Program-made: the position numbers and the translations under genes
Shown here: positions 45,283 to 53,859 of the stretch, piece by piece
How the letters are laid out: every line of letters starts with the position of its first letter
Numbering within the stretch: the stretch's first letter is position 1
Notes under the pieces: model-generated
Seen by the model: only the letters and a program-made list of their open reading frames with translations
Told to the model about the DNA's origin: nothing
The model's database searches: none
Assembly (NCBI GenBank): GCA_963734665.1
Contig: CAVTIR010000003.1
Span: 124,001-188,000, forward strand
Direction of reading: 5' to 3'
Length of the DNA stretch: 64,000 nt
From: Trebonia sp963734665
Lineage (GTDB): Bacteria; Actinomycetota; Actinomycetes; Streptosporangiales; Streptosporangiaceae

Positions 45283-46200
45283 CTATCCCTTCGTCGAGCC
45301 GGCGAGCATGCCCGAGACGAGGGCCCGCTGCGAGAAGAGGAACACCACTAGCACCGGCAGGATCGCGATGATGATCGCCAGCGCGAGTTCCGGGCTGGTG
45401 ATGTCGAGCCCCTTGCCGGCCACGGGGTTGAACGACGGCGTGGAGGACAGCAGCTGGTTCAGGCCGACCTGGATCGGGAACTGGTTGCTGCTGGGAAGCA
45501 CGAGGTAAGGCAGGAAGAAGTTGTTCCAGTTGCCGACGAAGCTGAAGAAGGCGACGAGCCCGATCACCGGCCGCGCGAGCGGGAGGGCGACGCGGGTGAA
45601 GACCTGCCACTCGCTGGCACCGTCGATGCGGGCGGCGGAGAGCATGTCGCGCGGCAGGCTCGTGGCGAAGTAGATGTACACGAGGTACACGCCGAATGGG
45701 TAGAACGAGAACGGCAGGACGATGGACCAGACCGTCCCGATGAGGTGGAAGAGGTTGAGCTCGAGGAAGATCGGCAGCACCAGCGCCGAGCTGGGCATGA
45801 TCATGACCACGAGGGTCACCGTCAGCAGCAGCTTGCGGCCACGGAACTTCGTCATCGCCAGCGCGTAGCCGGCGGGCACGCTGGTGACCAGCGTGAGCAC
45901 TAGGGCGCCCGCCGAGTAGACGGCCGAGTTCCGCAGCCACTGCCAGATCACGCCGCCCTGGAACGTCGTCAGGGCGTGCCACGCCTGGCCGAGCTGGCCG
46001 AAGGAACCGAAGGACAGCGGGAACGCGTGGTCGAGCTGGTAGGTGGTCTTCGTCGGCGCCAGCACCAGCCAGATCGCGGGCAGCACGAAGAAGACGAGCA
46101 GCGCGGCGAGGATCACGCAGACGACGAGCGCCGACACCAGCCGTGAACCGCGCTGCGCGGCGCCGAGACGGAGGCGCTGGCCGGGAGCGGAAGCTGTCAT
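45283..46200 (-). CDS. carbohydrate ABC permease, MalG type
   Basis: 305 residues with six membrane segments. The EAA loop DMLSAARIDGASEWQVFTRV then ALPLARPVIGLVAFFSFVGN near residues 190-230 is that of the CUT1 sugar importers. The N-terminal ILAALLVFFVLPAIWLVLAP and VPAGYALAMTKFRGRK blocks agree. Its start overlaps the stop of the partner permease (ATGA). It forms the channel with the gene at 46197 and uses an ATPase encoded elsewhere, as no MalK gene is present here. Confidence 0.9.
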   Translation of the reverse strand: MTASAPGQRLRLGAAQRGSRLVSALVVCVILAALLVFFVLPAIWLVLAPTKTTYQLDHAFPLSFGSFGQLGQAWHALTTFQGGVIWQWLRNSAVYSAGALVLTLVTSVPAGYALAMTKFRGRKLLLTVTLVVMIMPSSALVLPIFLELNLFHLIGTVWSIVLPFSFYPFGVYLVYIYFATSLPRDMLSAARIDGASEWQVFTRVALPLARPVIGLVAFFSFVGNWNNFFLPYLVLPSSNQFPIQVGLNQLLSSTPSFNPVAGKGLDITSPELALAIIIAILPVLVVFLFSQRALVSGMLAGSTKG

Positions 46201-47132
46201 TCGTCACCCACCTTGAACAGGCCGGACCGCGTCACGAGCAGGGCGGCGACGATCAGGCCGACGACGAGCAGGATGACCGATATCGCGGCCGCGGAATTGA
46301 AGTCGCCGTACTGGAACGCGAACACGTAGGCCAGCTGGTTGGGCGACCAGGTGGGGCTAACCCGCCCCAGGCTGGCGGCCTCCAGCAGTTGCGGCTCCAC
46401 GAAGAGCTGGCTGCCTGCGGCGAAGGCCAGGATCCCCATGTAGACGATCCACTTGCGGATCATCGGGATCTGGATGTTCCAGGCCGTCCGCCACGGGCCG
46501 GCGCCGTCCACGCGAGCGGCCTCGATCACCTCGTCGGGGATGTTGTTGAGCGCGCCGTACATGACGACGATCCAGCCGCCGGCGCCCGTCCAGAAAGCGA
46601 TAAGCACGAGGATGACCGGCAGGTTGCCCGGCGCGATCACCTGGTCGAACGTGCCGAACCCGAGCGCGCGCAGGAGGCCGGTGGCCGGGCTCACAGACGG
46701 CGAGAGCATGAACAGCCAGACCAGCACGCTGGCCACGCCGGCGAGCGCGCCGGGAAGATAGAAGAGGAACCGCAGCACCGACGACAGGCCGGGCCGCACC
46801 CGGCCGCGCAGGATCACGGCGGTGACGACCGTAAGCACAACCACGAGGACGAGCCACATCACCAGGTAACTGCCGATGTCGGCGAACGCCGGCCCGAAGC
46901 GGAAGTCGGCGACGACCTTGGTGAACTGGCCGAGGCCGGTGAACTGGCCCAGGCTGTTGGTGAAGGCCAGGTAGATCGAGTACCCGGTGGGAAACACGCC
47001 GAAGGCGAGCAGCAGCGCCGTGTAGCCGGACACGAACAGGTACCCGGCCAGGCCGGCCCGCCGCCGCTGGCGGCGGCGGGCCGACATGACACCCACGGGC
47101 GCCGTGGAGCGCTCCATGTCCACAGCTGTCAT
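46197..47132 (-). CDS. carbohydrate ABC permease, MalF type
   Basis: 311 residues from ATG 47132, overlapping the binding-protein stop by the ATGA pattern; upstream in-frame starts lie within that gene. Membrane segments start at GLAGYLFVSGYTALLLAFGV, then FPTGYSIYLAF. The EAA loop is NIPDEVIEAARVDGAGPWRT near 195-214, then AWNIQIPMIRKWIVYMGILA. It pairs with the MalG-type permease in the cytoplasmic membrane. Confidence 0.9.
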   Translation of the reverse strand: MTAVDMERSTAPVGVMSARRRQRRRAGLAGYLFVSGYTALLLAFGVFPTGYSIYLAFTNSLGQFTGLGQFTKVVADFRFGPAFADIGSYLVMWLVLVVVLTVVTAVILRGRVRPGLSSVLRFLFYLPGALAGVASVLVWLFMLSPSVSPATGLLRALGFGTFDQVIAPGNLPVILVLIAFWTGAGGWIVVMYGALNNIPDEVIEAARVDGAGPWRTAWNIQIPMIRKWIVYMGILAFAAGSQLFVEPQLLEAASLGRVSPTWSPNQLAYVFAFQYGDFNSAAAISVILLVVGLIVAALLVTRSGLFKVGDE

Positions 47133-48508
47133 TTGGTGACGACCGTGTATCCGAGTGACTTGGCCTGGTCGGCGATCGCGGTCTGCCACGCCGGCAGCGA
47201 CGCGGACAGGGACTTGCCTGCGGTCAGGGCGGGCAGGACCGTGTTAGACCAGGGAGTCTCGTCGCTGAACTTGGTGTTCGACCATCCGGTCCAGACCTCG
47301 TTGGCGGCGTTGAGGAACACGCTGCTGACGTTGTCGGCGAAGTAGTCCTTGTTCGCCGGGTTCGCCAGCCACGCCTTGGCGCCGGGGACATAGGCCGGGT
47401 AGGTGGGCGCGTCCGCGAGGATGCTCGTGTTCGTCGTCATCCACTCGGCGAGCGCGGTGGCGGCCTTGATGTTCTGGCTGTGCGAGGAGACCATCCAGAT
47501 GCCGCCGCCCACGTCACCGGTGGAGGTGGTGGACTGCCCGGCCCACTTCAGCGGCGGGGCCGCCGCCATCTCCCCGGCCGGGATCTTGAAGGCCGTGTTG
47601 TACAGGTACTGGCCCTGCCAGGATGGCCCGACCGACATGAGCACCTTGCTGCCGTTGAAGCCCTGGTCGAAGAACCCTTGGGTGGCAACCGACTTGTCGG
47701 CGATCAGCGGGTCGAGCAGGTTCGCCATCCGCGTGCAGTCCGGCGAGGACAGGTCGACCTCGAGGGTGTTCTTGCCGACGAGCTCCTGCGCCGGGCACTG
47801 GCTCGACCAGAAGTAGGACTCATCCGAGTTGGTGTCGCCGATGGAGCCGATGACGTAGCCGGGGTGCTGCTTCGCGACCTCCTCGCCAAGTGCCTGGTAC
47901 TGCTCCCATGTGGTCGGGACCTGGTAGCCCCACTTGTCCATGAGGGTCTTGTTGTACCAGAGCACGACCTGCGCGATGTCGTTGCGCAGGCAGTAGGTGT
48001 GCCCGCCGACCTGGCAGGGGCTCAGCGATCCTGTGGCGAAGTTGTCCAGGATGGACTTGGGCACCAGCTGATCAACGGGGGCTGCGAAAGCCTGCGCGCC
48101 CGGGGTGGTGGGCACCGATGCCCAGTTCACGTCGGTCGGAGAGGCGAAGACGACATCTGGCCAGCCCTTGCCCGTGCGGTCGAAGAGCTGCACCTTGGTC
48201 TGCAGGTAGGTGGACCCGTTGGCGTCGCCGTCGTACGTGACGATGTTCAGCTTCACGTTCGGGTGCTCTTTGGCGTAATCCTGCACGAACGGCAGCCTGG
48301 TGGAGTCCGTCCAGACTGTGATGGTGGAGCCCGGGACCTGCGTGGCCTCCTTGAATGACGACGAGCTCGACGAGCCCGTCGTGGTGGTCGCGTTGACGCT
48401 GGCGCAGCCCGCCAGGGCGATAGCGGCGGCCACCGTGGCGGCGGCCACGAGCGCGAGGGGCCGTCTCCGGCGGCCCGTCAGGGTGAAGCGTGGCGACATC
48501 ATTGTCAT
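47129..48508 (-). CDS. sugar ABC transporter solute-binding lipoprotein (family 1)
   Basis: 459 residues. AAAIALAGC (Cys near 34) is the lipobox after a basic start. An in-frame ATG at 48502 has the better spacing to AAAGG. Family-1 sugar-binding blocks: STITVWTDSTRLPFVQDYAK, DVVFASPTDVNWA, VVLWYNKTLMDKWGYQVPTT and GGGIWMVSSHSQNIKAATAL. It delivers a sugar or sugar acid to the permeases downstream. It starts 38 bases after the enolase-type gene on the same strand. Confidence 0.9.
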   Translation of the reverse strand: MTMMSPRFTLTGRRRRPLALVAAATVAAAIALAGCASVNATTTTGSSSSSSFKEATQVPGSTITVWTDSTRLPFVQDYAKEHPNVKLNIVTYDGDANGSTYLQTKVQLFDRTGKGWPDVVFASPTDVNWASVPTTPGAQAFAAPVDQLVPKSILDNFATGSLSPCQVGGHTYCLRNDIAQVVLWYNKTLMDKWGYQVPTTWEQYQALGEEVAKQHPGYVIGSIGDTNSDESYFWSSQCPAQELVGKNTLEVDLSSPDCTRMANLLDPLIADKSVATQGFFDQGFNGSKVLMSVGPSWQGQYLYNTAFKIPAGEMAAAPPLKWAGQSTTSTGDVGGGIWMVSSHSQNIKAATALAEWMTTNTSILADAPTYPAYVPGAKAWLANPANKDYFADNVSSVFLNAANEVWTGWSNTKFSDETPWSNTVLPALTAGKSLSASLPAWQTAIADQAKSLGYTVVTK

Positions 48509-48546
48509 AACCTTTCTCGTGATGCGGGGCAGGAGGGAGCCGGTAG

Positions 48547-49644
48547 TTAGGGGGCCTCCTGGACGTAGGGATCGAGCGCGGGCGGGTAGTCCAGACCCGC
48601 GGGCAGCGCGATGCCTTGCCCGGCGGGAGCGTGCACCAGGCCGTTTTCGTCGACGGCCTTCTCACGCACCACGGGGTTGGACGTGACGAGCGACTCGTAG
48701 TACGTGGTGTTCGAGATCGCCATGCACAGGTGGTGGTTGGGGATGTCGGAGCCGTGCACCTCGGCCCGCAGCCGGTAGGCGTCGGCGAGGTGGGCGGTGC
48801 GCATCGCGCCGGTGATGCCGCCGCGCAGCGTCGTGCTCGCGCGGACGCCGTAGGTGGCGGCCCCGGCGGCGATGAAGTCGGCCGAGTTCATGTGGGCGCC
48901 GTCAGAGGTCTCGGCCACCAGCAGCGGGACCTCGACAGTTTTGCCGAGCCGGCCGTAGGCGCTGATGCTGAACTCGCGCATCGGCTCCTCGTACCAGAGG
49001 TATTTCGCCGCCGACAGAGCCTGGCCCACGTAGATGGCGTCCGGCAGGTCGAACCCGGCCGACCCGTCGTACATGAGGGGGATGTCCGGGCCGACGTGCT
49101 CGCGCAGCGCGCCGATCAGCTTGGCGTCACGCCGCGCGTCACCCCAGGCGTGCAGCTTGATGCCTCGGTAGCCGAGCGCCAGGCACTGGTCGGCCACGTC
49201 AAGGAACTCCTCGATGCTGGCGAAGGTCGAGGTCGAGGCATAGGCGGGAATCGCCGTGCGATAGCCGCCGAGCACGCGCCAGGTGGGCAGCCCGGCGAGC
49301 CGGCCTGCCAGGTCCCACAGGGCGGTGTCGATGAGGCCGAGTGTCGGCAGCGGCAGCTCGTGGATCCGGTCCAGCTCCCACACCCGGTGCCATAGCCACT
49401 CCCGCTGCAGCGGATCCTGGCCGACGAGTTCGGGCCGGAAGACACGCTCGACGAGGTCGTCGAGCGTAACGGCCGCGCCGGGCCGGGAGAAGAAGGCCAC
49501 GCCTTCGACGCCGGCGTCCGTGCCGATGCGCAGGATGCCGCCTTCGCCCGCCGGCGCGCTGCCGGCCAGGCCCTCGCGCCAGCGGAACGGCGGGGTGGCG
49601 GCGGGAACCTGCACACGGAACGACTCGACGTGGGTGATCTTCAT
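48547..49644 (-). CDS. enolase superfamily (mandelate racemase-type) sugar-acid dehydratase
   Basis: 365 residues from ATG 49644; an earlier in-frame start lacks a ribosome site. Residues of the superfamily: GIKLHAW (Lys and His near 162-164), LMYDGSAGF (Asp near 192, with Ser at the usual Asn), WYEEPM (Glu near 219), VAETSDGAH (Glu) and AEVHGSD (His near 295). The Asp-x-Ser variant is uncommon and may alter substrate choice. It heads the sugar import operon and likely dehydrates an aldonic acid supplied by it. A GntR gene lies 106 bases upstream. Confidence 0.85.
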   Translation of the reverse strand: MKITHVESFRVQVPAATPPFRWREGLAGSAPAGEGGILRIGTDAGVEGVAFFSRPGAAVTLDDLVERVFRPELVGQDPLQREWLWHRVWELDRIHELPLPTLGLIDTALWDLAGRLAGLPTWRVLGGYRTAIPAYASTSTFASIEEFLDVADQCLALGYRGIKLHAWGDARRDAKLIGALREHVGPDIPLMYDGSAGFDLPDAIYVGQALSAAKYLWYEEPMREFSISAYGRLGKTVEVPLLVAETSDGAHMNSADFIAAGAATYGVRASTTLRGGITGAMRTAHLADAYRLRAEVHGSDIPNHHLCMAISNTTYYESLVTSNPVVREKAVDENGLVHAPAGQGIALPAGLDYPPALDPYVQEAP

Positions 49645-49750
49645 CTCTGCTTCTCTGTCGGCTCTCTGTCGGGTTTTGGGCATGGGTGCAGCGCGCCAGG
49701 CCGACCTGCGGCCGGTCTGCCAGTTGGTGGGGTTTGGGTTTCCGGGGCGG

Positions 49751-50524
49751 CTAGCCTTGGCCGCCCAGGTTGAAGAGGCGATCCCTGATCCGCCGTTCGA
49801 ACTGGCGCTGCGTGGTCTCGACGTGCGCGACCATCAGCGCAGTCGCCCGCTCAGCGTCGCCGTCGGCGATCGCCTCGGCGATGGCGACGTGCTGCTTGCC
49901 GGCTTCGGCCAGCGACCCCGGTGCGGCTCCGTGGAAGAGGAGCACGTCGCTTTGCACGGCGAAGCGGCGCACGGCCGCGGCTGCGGACTGCAGGAAGACG
50001 TTGTGCGCCGCCACCGCGACCGCCCCGTGGAACTGCGTGTCCGCCCGCGCGAAGGCATCCGCATCCTCACGGCCTCCCACGACAGCCGAGTCGGTCGCCG
50101 CCTGGCGGATGGCCCGCACCTCGATCGGGTTGGCGATCGACGCGGCCCGCCGTGCGGTCTCGGACTCGATGAGGCGCCGGTAGTCGAGCAGCATCAGGAC
50201 ATGCTCCATATCGGTCGGCTGAAAGTGTGCCAGCTCGTCCTCACCCAGCAGCGCGCCGCCTGAGGCGACGAAGATTCCGGCGCCGCGGCGGACGCTGAGC
50301 CGTCCGATCGCTGCCAGCACCTTCACGGCTTCCCTGGTGACGTTGCGCGTCGTGCCGAGGATGTCCGCGAGCCCCTGCTCGGTCGGCAGCCGGTCACCGG
50401 GACGCAGGTTCTCCTCGGCGATGTACTCGAGGAGCCGCTCGGCGACCAGCTCATAGCCGGGGCGGTACCGCCCGGCGTCGTCGCCGGGCTCGCCTTCGTC
50501 GGGGTGAGCTGCCTTGGTCGGCAC
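49751..50524 (-). CDS. GntR-family regulator, FCD (FadR) subfamily
   Basis: 257 residues from GTG 50524 with AAGGAAGGG upstream. HTH: ELVAERLLEYIAEENLRPGD, RLPTEQGLADILGTTRNVTR and EAVKVLAAIGRLSVRRGAGI, within residues 24-92. The FCD effector domain follows (LLDYRRLIESETARRAA, ADTQFHGAVAVAAHNVFLQS, HVAIAEAIADGDAERATALM) with the metal-binding His residues. It probably senses a sugar acid and controls the enolase/transporter operon downstream and the disrupted genes on the other side. Confidence 0.88.
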   Translation of the reverse strand: MPTKAAHPDEGEPGDDAGRYRPGYELVAERLLEYIAEENLRPGDRLPTEQGLADILGTTRNVTREAVKVLAAIGRLSVRRGAGIFVASGGALLGEDELAHFQPTDMEHVLMLLDYRRLIESETARRAASIANPIEVRAIRQAATDSAVVGGREDADAFARADTQFHGAVAVAAHNVFLQSAAAAVRRFAVQSDVLLFHGAAPGSLAEAGKQHVAIAEAIADGDAERATALMVAHVETTQRQFERRIRDRLFNLGGQG

Positions 50525-50681
50525 GATGGATCCCTTCCTTGGCTGGGATGTCTGGGGATGAGTATGACATATCAGAGAATGGATGTAACTAATTCATGGC
50601 TAGATTGACTGAATGTTGCGATGAGTCTGATTTAATCGGCTTGAACGCTACCTTCAGTGACGAAGTCGAGGAGTAATTGAT

Positions 50682-50747
50682 ATGAATCTTCGCCACGGTC
50701 CGCAGGGGCGCGAGCTCATCTGTGACTTCTCATGGCTGGCCCGGTGA
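50682..50747 (+). other. 21-codon ORF with strong ribosome site (leader or gene remnant)
   Basis: ATG 50682 has GAGGAG eight bases upstream and reads MNLRHGPQGRELICDFSWLA then R and TGA. It overlaps the start of the aldo/keto reductase fragment at 50732. The good ribosome site suggests it is the shrunken first gene of a divergent operon. No family recognised. Confidence 0.35.
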
Positions 50748-50882
50748 GTCCTCGCTTGGTGCTGGGCTGCGCGCAGCTCGGGAACCTATACCGTGCCCGC
50801 AGCGAGGAGGATGCCGCCGCCATCGTCGAGCGCACGGCACCACCCTGCCAGCGGCCGCGCTGGCGTTCGCCGCTGCTCCCCG
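50732..50882 (+). pseudogene. aldo/keto reductase with a large internal deletion
   Basis: ATG 50732 begins MAGPVSPRLVLGCAQLGNLY and continues RARSEEDAAAIVER, the N-terminus of an AKR (first strand and helix). In another frame HGTTLPAAALAFAAAP follows at once, the segment near the C-terminal cofactor site. About 200 residues containing the whole catalytic tetrad are deleted. Confidence 0.6.
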
Positions 50883-50989
50883 CCGTGACAGCGCCGACCC
50901 CATCCGGGAACTAGACGAAGCCATGCGCCAGGTCACCACCCTGTTCACCCCGCGTACCCCCGGCCCAGGTGACGACGGGACGACCGTTA

Positions 50990-51031
50990 GGCCTACGCCC
51001 AGGTGAGCTACGCAAGCTCACCTGGAACCAC
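50990..51031 (+). pseudogene. tyrosine integrase box I fragment
   Basis: GLRPGELRKLTWNH is encoded in one frame, the box I motif around the first catalytic Arg of phage-type integrases. Nothing of the remaining catalytic domain (HxxR, Tyr) follows. The inverted repeat 50999-51025 falls within these codons. Confidence 0.5.
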
Positions 51032-51084
51032 TACGGCGGCGGACTCAGTCCACTGCCGCCCGGCGGTCTAGGCGATCTGGCAAG

Positions 51085-51430
51085 TCACGGGGTCGCCTCG
51101 AGGCGCCGGGCGGCGTGCAGCCGGGTGGCTTCCTCGGGTGCGAGGCCGGCGTCGGTGTCGGCGAGGACCTCGCCGTGCCGGACGCCGACGGTCTTCAGGA
51201 AGCGCTGCTGGCCGAGCGTCAGCGCGATGAAGTGCCCGAGCTCGATGAGCTGCGGCTCAGTGAAGTGCTCGTGCAGGCGCGCCCAGAGCTCGTCGTCGGC
51301 GAGGCCTGGGTCCCAGGCGATGGCCATCGCCCAGGACAGCGCCGTGCGCTCGCGGTCATCGAAGCGCTCGGAGGTCTCGAAGTTCAAGAGGTCGTCGACC
51401 TGCGACTCCGTGGCGCCCTGCTCCCTGGCC
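51085..51430 (-). pseudogene. carboxymuconolactone decarboxylase/AhpD-like protein, C-terminal half
   Basis: The minus-strand frame ends at 51085 and encodes LAREQGATESQVDDLLNFE, ERTALSWAMAIAWDP, then ELWARLHEHFTEPQLIELGH and FIALTLGQQRFLKTVGV. This is the second half of the all-helical CMD/AhpD family as found in peroxidase-related proteins. The N-terminal half, with the conserved helix before it, is replaced at about 51430 by a piece of a LysR gene on the other strand. Confidence 0.6.
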
Positions 51431-51744
51431 AGCACGGAACGCTGGGCACCGGGCTGCGGGCCGTCGCGGAGCGGGCGGCCGAGCGGGCCGGGTTCGTGCC
51501 CCGCGTGGGTTTCCAGACCAGCAGCCACGACCGCCTGCTCGCACTCGTGAGCGAAGGGCTCGGGGTGGCGTTCGTGCCCGCTTCGGCCGTGAGCGACCCG
51601 CCTCCGCCAGCGGTCGCGGTGCGCCCGGCGTCGCCAGCCGTCGACCGGACCGTCGGCGTGGTATGGCGCGCCGACCACCGCCACACGCCGGCCGCCACCG
51701 CCTTCCTGGCCCTGCTGCGCGAGCGCGCCAGCCTCAAGGACTAA
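51430..51744 (+). pseudogene. LysR-type regulator, C-terminal half
   Basis: The plus-strand frame ending with TAA at 51744 encodes GFVPRVGFQTSSHDRLLALV then SEGLGVAFVPASAVSD, VAVRPASPAVDRTVGVVWRA and TAFLALLRERA. This is the second effector-binding subdomain of a LysR protein. The HTH and first subdomain are missing. It abuts the CMD fragment on the opposite strand. Confidence 0.6.
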
Positions 51745-52004
51745 CAGAAGACCGCCGCCTCCTCGCGGCTCCGCTGCGCTGGCCTGAAATAACAAGCCGA
51801 CGGCCTTGTCCCGAACGGCCTGGTCGAACCGTGACCGACGGACTCCCGGCATGCAAGGGCGACGACCCGACCCCGGCCAGCTACCTGTTCCGCCTCGAAG
51901 GAATCACGCAAATCGGGTGACGCCGATTCACTCAAACAGGCCAGATGCTGAGATGACGTCGCCCGGGTGCGGCTCTCCATCTACTAACGACTGCGGAGAA
52001 AACG

Positions 52005-52247
52005 ATGCAGGGCACCGAAACGAGCTGGCGGCTGCTGGCCGCCTGCCGGTCCGCCGACCCGGACCTGTTCTTTCCCGTCTCGGCATCGGGACTGGGCCGG
52101 GACCAGGCCGAGCAGGCCAAAGCGGTCTGCGCGCAGTGCTGGGTACGCTCCGAATGCCTGGCGTTCGCGCTGGCCACCCAGCAGGTGCACGGCGTGTGGG
52201 GCGGCCTGAGCGAGTCCGAGCGCTGCTCCTGGTGGCGTCATGTATGA
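52005..52247 (+). CDS. WhiB-family iron-sulfur transcriptional regulator
   Basis: 80 residues, ATG 52005. The four cluster-binding cysteines are Cys14, Cys42, Cys45 and Cys51 (the CxxC then five-residue spacing of Wbl proteins), and the G-V-W-G-G turn is at residues 64-68, followed by SESERCSWWRHV. It is at the short end of the family and lacks the usual basic C-terminal tail, so DNA binding may depend on a sigma-factor partner alone. Wbl proteins are actinobacterial; they respond to oxygen or NO through a 4Fe-4S cluster. Its stop overlaps the next gene. Confidence 0.88.
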   Translation: MQGTETSWRLLAACRSADPDLFFPVSASGLGRDQAEQAKAVCAQCWVRSECLAFALATQQVHGVWGGLSESERCSWWRHV

Positions 52248-52671
52248 CGGCCTGGTCCCCGCGCTGGCCACCGCCATGCGCCTCACCTGCCCGCACCTGA
52301 GCGCCCCGAACCTGCAGGCCATCGGCACGCGGGTAGAACAGGGCATCAGGCTGCCGCGCAAACCCGGATGGGAACGTAAGGCCGCCGCGCACGCGCAGCT
52401 CTACCGGCTGCTGGCCGATGCCGTCGATGATCCGGTGGTGGCCCCGGTGCTCCGCATGGGCGCGGAACTGGTCCGCGACCTAGCGGTCACCGCCGGACCC
52501 GGCACCGACGGCTTGATCACCAGCGCGCACCGGCGGCTGCTCGCCTGCCTGGGCGCCGCCAACGCCGACGCCGCCGAACACGAGACCCAACGCTATCTCA
52601 GATGCCTGCACCTTATGGCAGACCTAGCCGGTCACTCCAGCCCGAACCCGACTGCCGCAGCGGTGTCCTAA
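52240..52671 (+). CDS. FCD-like helical protein without HTH
   Basis: 143 residues; ATG 52240 overlaps the WhiB stop, so the two are co-translated. The body is all-helical: HAQLYRLLADAVDDPVVAPV, LRMGAELVRDLAVTA, LITSAHRRLLACLGAANADA then HETQRYLRCLHLMADL. This resembles the ligand domain of FadR-type GntR regulators (its His near 100 is in the equivalent place), yet there is no DNA-binding part. It may be a ligand sensor working with WhiB, or a remnant. The FCD assignment is by eye only. Confidence 0.6.
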   Translation: MYDGLVPALATAMRLTCPHLSAPNLQAIGTRVEQGIRLPRKPGWERKAAAHAQLYRLLADAVDDPVVAPVLRMGAELVRDLAVTAGPGTDGLITSAHRRLLACLGAANADAAEHETQRYLRCLHLMADLAGHSSPNPTAAAVS

Positions 52672-52682
52672 CCACCTCGGAT

Positions 52683-52717
52683 GACATCTGATGACACGGA
52701 TAGAGACATCGGATGTC
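52683..52717. promoter_or_regulatory. operator pair 1 (GACATCnGATGTC dyads)
   Basis: GACATCTGATGAC (52683-52695) and GACATCGGATGTC (52705-52717, perfect around the centre) are 22 bases apart, two turns of the helix. Consistent with a dimeric GntR-type regulator binding twice to one face. The FCD-GntR at 55355 is the nearest candidate. Confidence 0.55.
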
Positions 52718-52870
52718 TTACTGAACTGCTGGGGGTTCATGCTGGCTAACGACGAGCCATCGTATTCAGGCAGAACCCCTGCTTCCAGTGACAATTCGTG
52801 GTTAGTTCGTATACCTGGTGAGATTCAGGCGAACGGATGGTTGACGAGGAAGTGGGGCAGAGCTTAGCTT

Positions 52871-52905
52871 GACACCCGATGTCCTCAGCAATGACATCGG
52901 AGTCT
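52871..52905. promoter_or_regulatory. operator pair 2 (GACATCnGATGTC dyads)
   Basis: GACACCCGATGTC (52871-52883) and GACATCGGAGTCT (52893-52905) repeat the arrangement of pair 1 with the same 22-base offset, 188 bases downstream. Two separated pairs suggest repression by DNA looping over the promoter of the gene at 53051. Confidence 0.5.
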
Positions 52906-53050
52906 TAAGGAGGTTCCTCTTGCACAGCTCCCCGGGACACCGTGACATCGCGGCTAGAGCCCAGGCGTGGTGTCTGGGCGGAATTCCACAAAGGCAGCCG
53001 AAACCGGGCGGCAGACTCCGGCGACGCTCCAGTGTGCTGGTAGGAGGGTG

Positions 53051-53821
53051 ATGACGGGCCAGAACATCGACCTGGGCGGCTCTGCCGCCCTGGTCACGGG
53101 AGCGGGCAGCGGCATCGGCGCGGCGGTCGCCACCGAGCTCGCCCGGGCGGGGGCCGCCGTGGTCCTGGTCGGCCGTCGGGCCGACCGGCTCGGGCAGGTG
53201 AGCGAGCGTGTCGCCGCCGACGGCGGTAAGGCGTTTCCGCTGCCGTGGGACGTTGGGCGGGGCGACGACGCCGGGGAACTGGTGGCGGCCGCCACCGCGC
53301 TCGCCGGCGACGACATCAGCGTCCTAGTCCACGCGGCGGGCAACCAGATCCGCAAGCCTGCGACCGACATGACCATGGAGGAGTGGGACAGCGTCCTCAA
53401 CATTCACCTGCGGGCTGCCTTCGCGCTGTCGCGCGCGGTGGCCCGTCCGCTTATCGCTCACGAGCGTCCGGGCTCCGTGCTGTACGTGGGGTCCATGACG
53501 AGCGCGCGCACCGGACTGCGGGACACCGTGGCCTACGGGGCGGCTAAAAGCGGGCTGCTCGGCCTCATGCGGACGCTGGCCGTTGAATGGGCAGGCAACG
53601 GGGTGCGGGTGAACACGGTGGCGGTCGGCTTCGTCGCCACGGAGATGACCCGGGATATCGACGGGACGCCCGCCCGGCAGGCCCTCGTCTCCCGCGCGCC
53701 GATCGGCAGGCTCGGGACCCCGGAGGAGATCGCCCGGGTGATCACGTTCCTGTCGTCCAGTCACGCCAGCTTCATCACCGGCGAGTGCGTCACCGTGGAC
53801 GGCGGATGGAGCGTCGCCTAG
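53051..53821 (+). CDS. short-chain dehydrogenase/reductase (KduD/gluconate 5-dehydrogenase-like)
   Basis: 256 residues from ATG 53051, next to AGGAGGG (close spacing; GTG 53048 is an alternative). AALVTGAGSGIGAAVATELA holds the TGxxxGxG motif; VLVHAAGNQ is the NNAG-like block; Ser-Tyr-Lys are in GSMTSARTGLRDTVAYGAAK. The end FITGECVTVDGGWSVA is typical of KduD-type SDRs. It is first in an operon with an L-fuconate dehydratase-type gene, so a 2-keto-3-deoxy-fuconate (or related) dehydrogenase is a reasonable inference. Confidence 0.87.
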   Translation: MTGQNIDLGGSAALVTGAGSGIGAAVATELARAGAAVVLVGRRADRLGQVSERVAADGGKAFPLPWDVGRGDDAGELVAAATALAGDDISVLVHAAGNQIRKPATDMTMEEWDSVLNIHLRAAFALSRAVARPLIAHERPGSVLYVGSMTSARTGLRDTVAYGAAKSGLLGLMRTLAVEWAGNGVRVNTVAVGFVATEMTRDIDGTPARQALVSRAPIGRLGTPEEIARVITFLSSSHASFITGECVTVDGGWSVA

Positions 53822-53859
53822 GTGAACCGGCACGCGAGCATGACACAAGGAGACTTCTA

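Larger units (their letters stand above)
52672..53050. other. 379-bp regulatory region before the SDR/fuconate operon
   Basis: No gene was recognised. It holds two pairs of 13-bp dyads (52683-52717 and 52871-52905, listed separately). AGGAGGG lies just before the SDR start at 53051. Its base composition is less GC-rich than coding DNA here. Confidence 0.5.

Noticed and set aside
50999..51025. Perfect 11-bp inverted repeat with 5-base loop, possible terminator
   Set aside because: It coincides with the codons of the integrase motif RPGELRKLTW, so the symmetry is probably due to codon choice and no gene end needs it.
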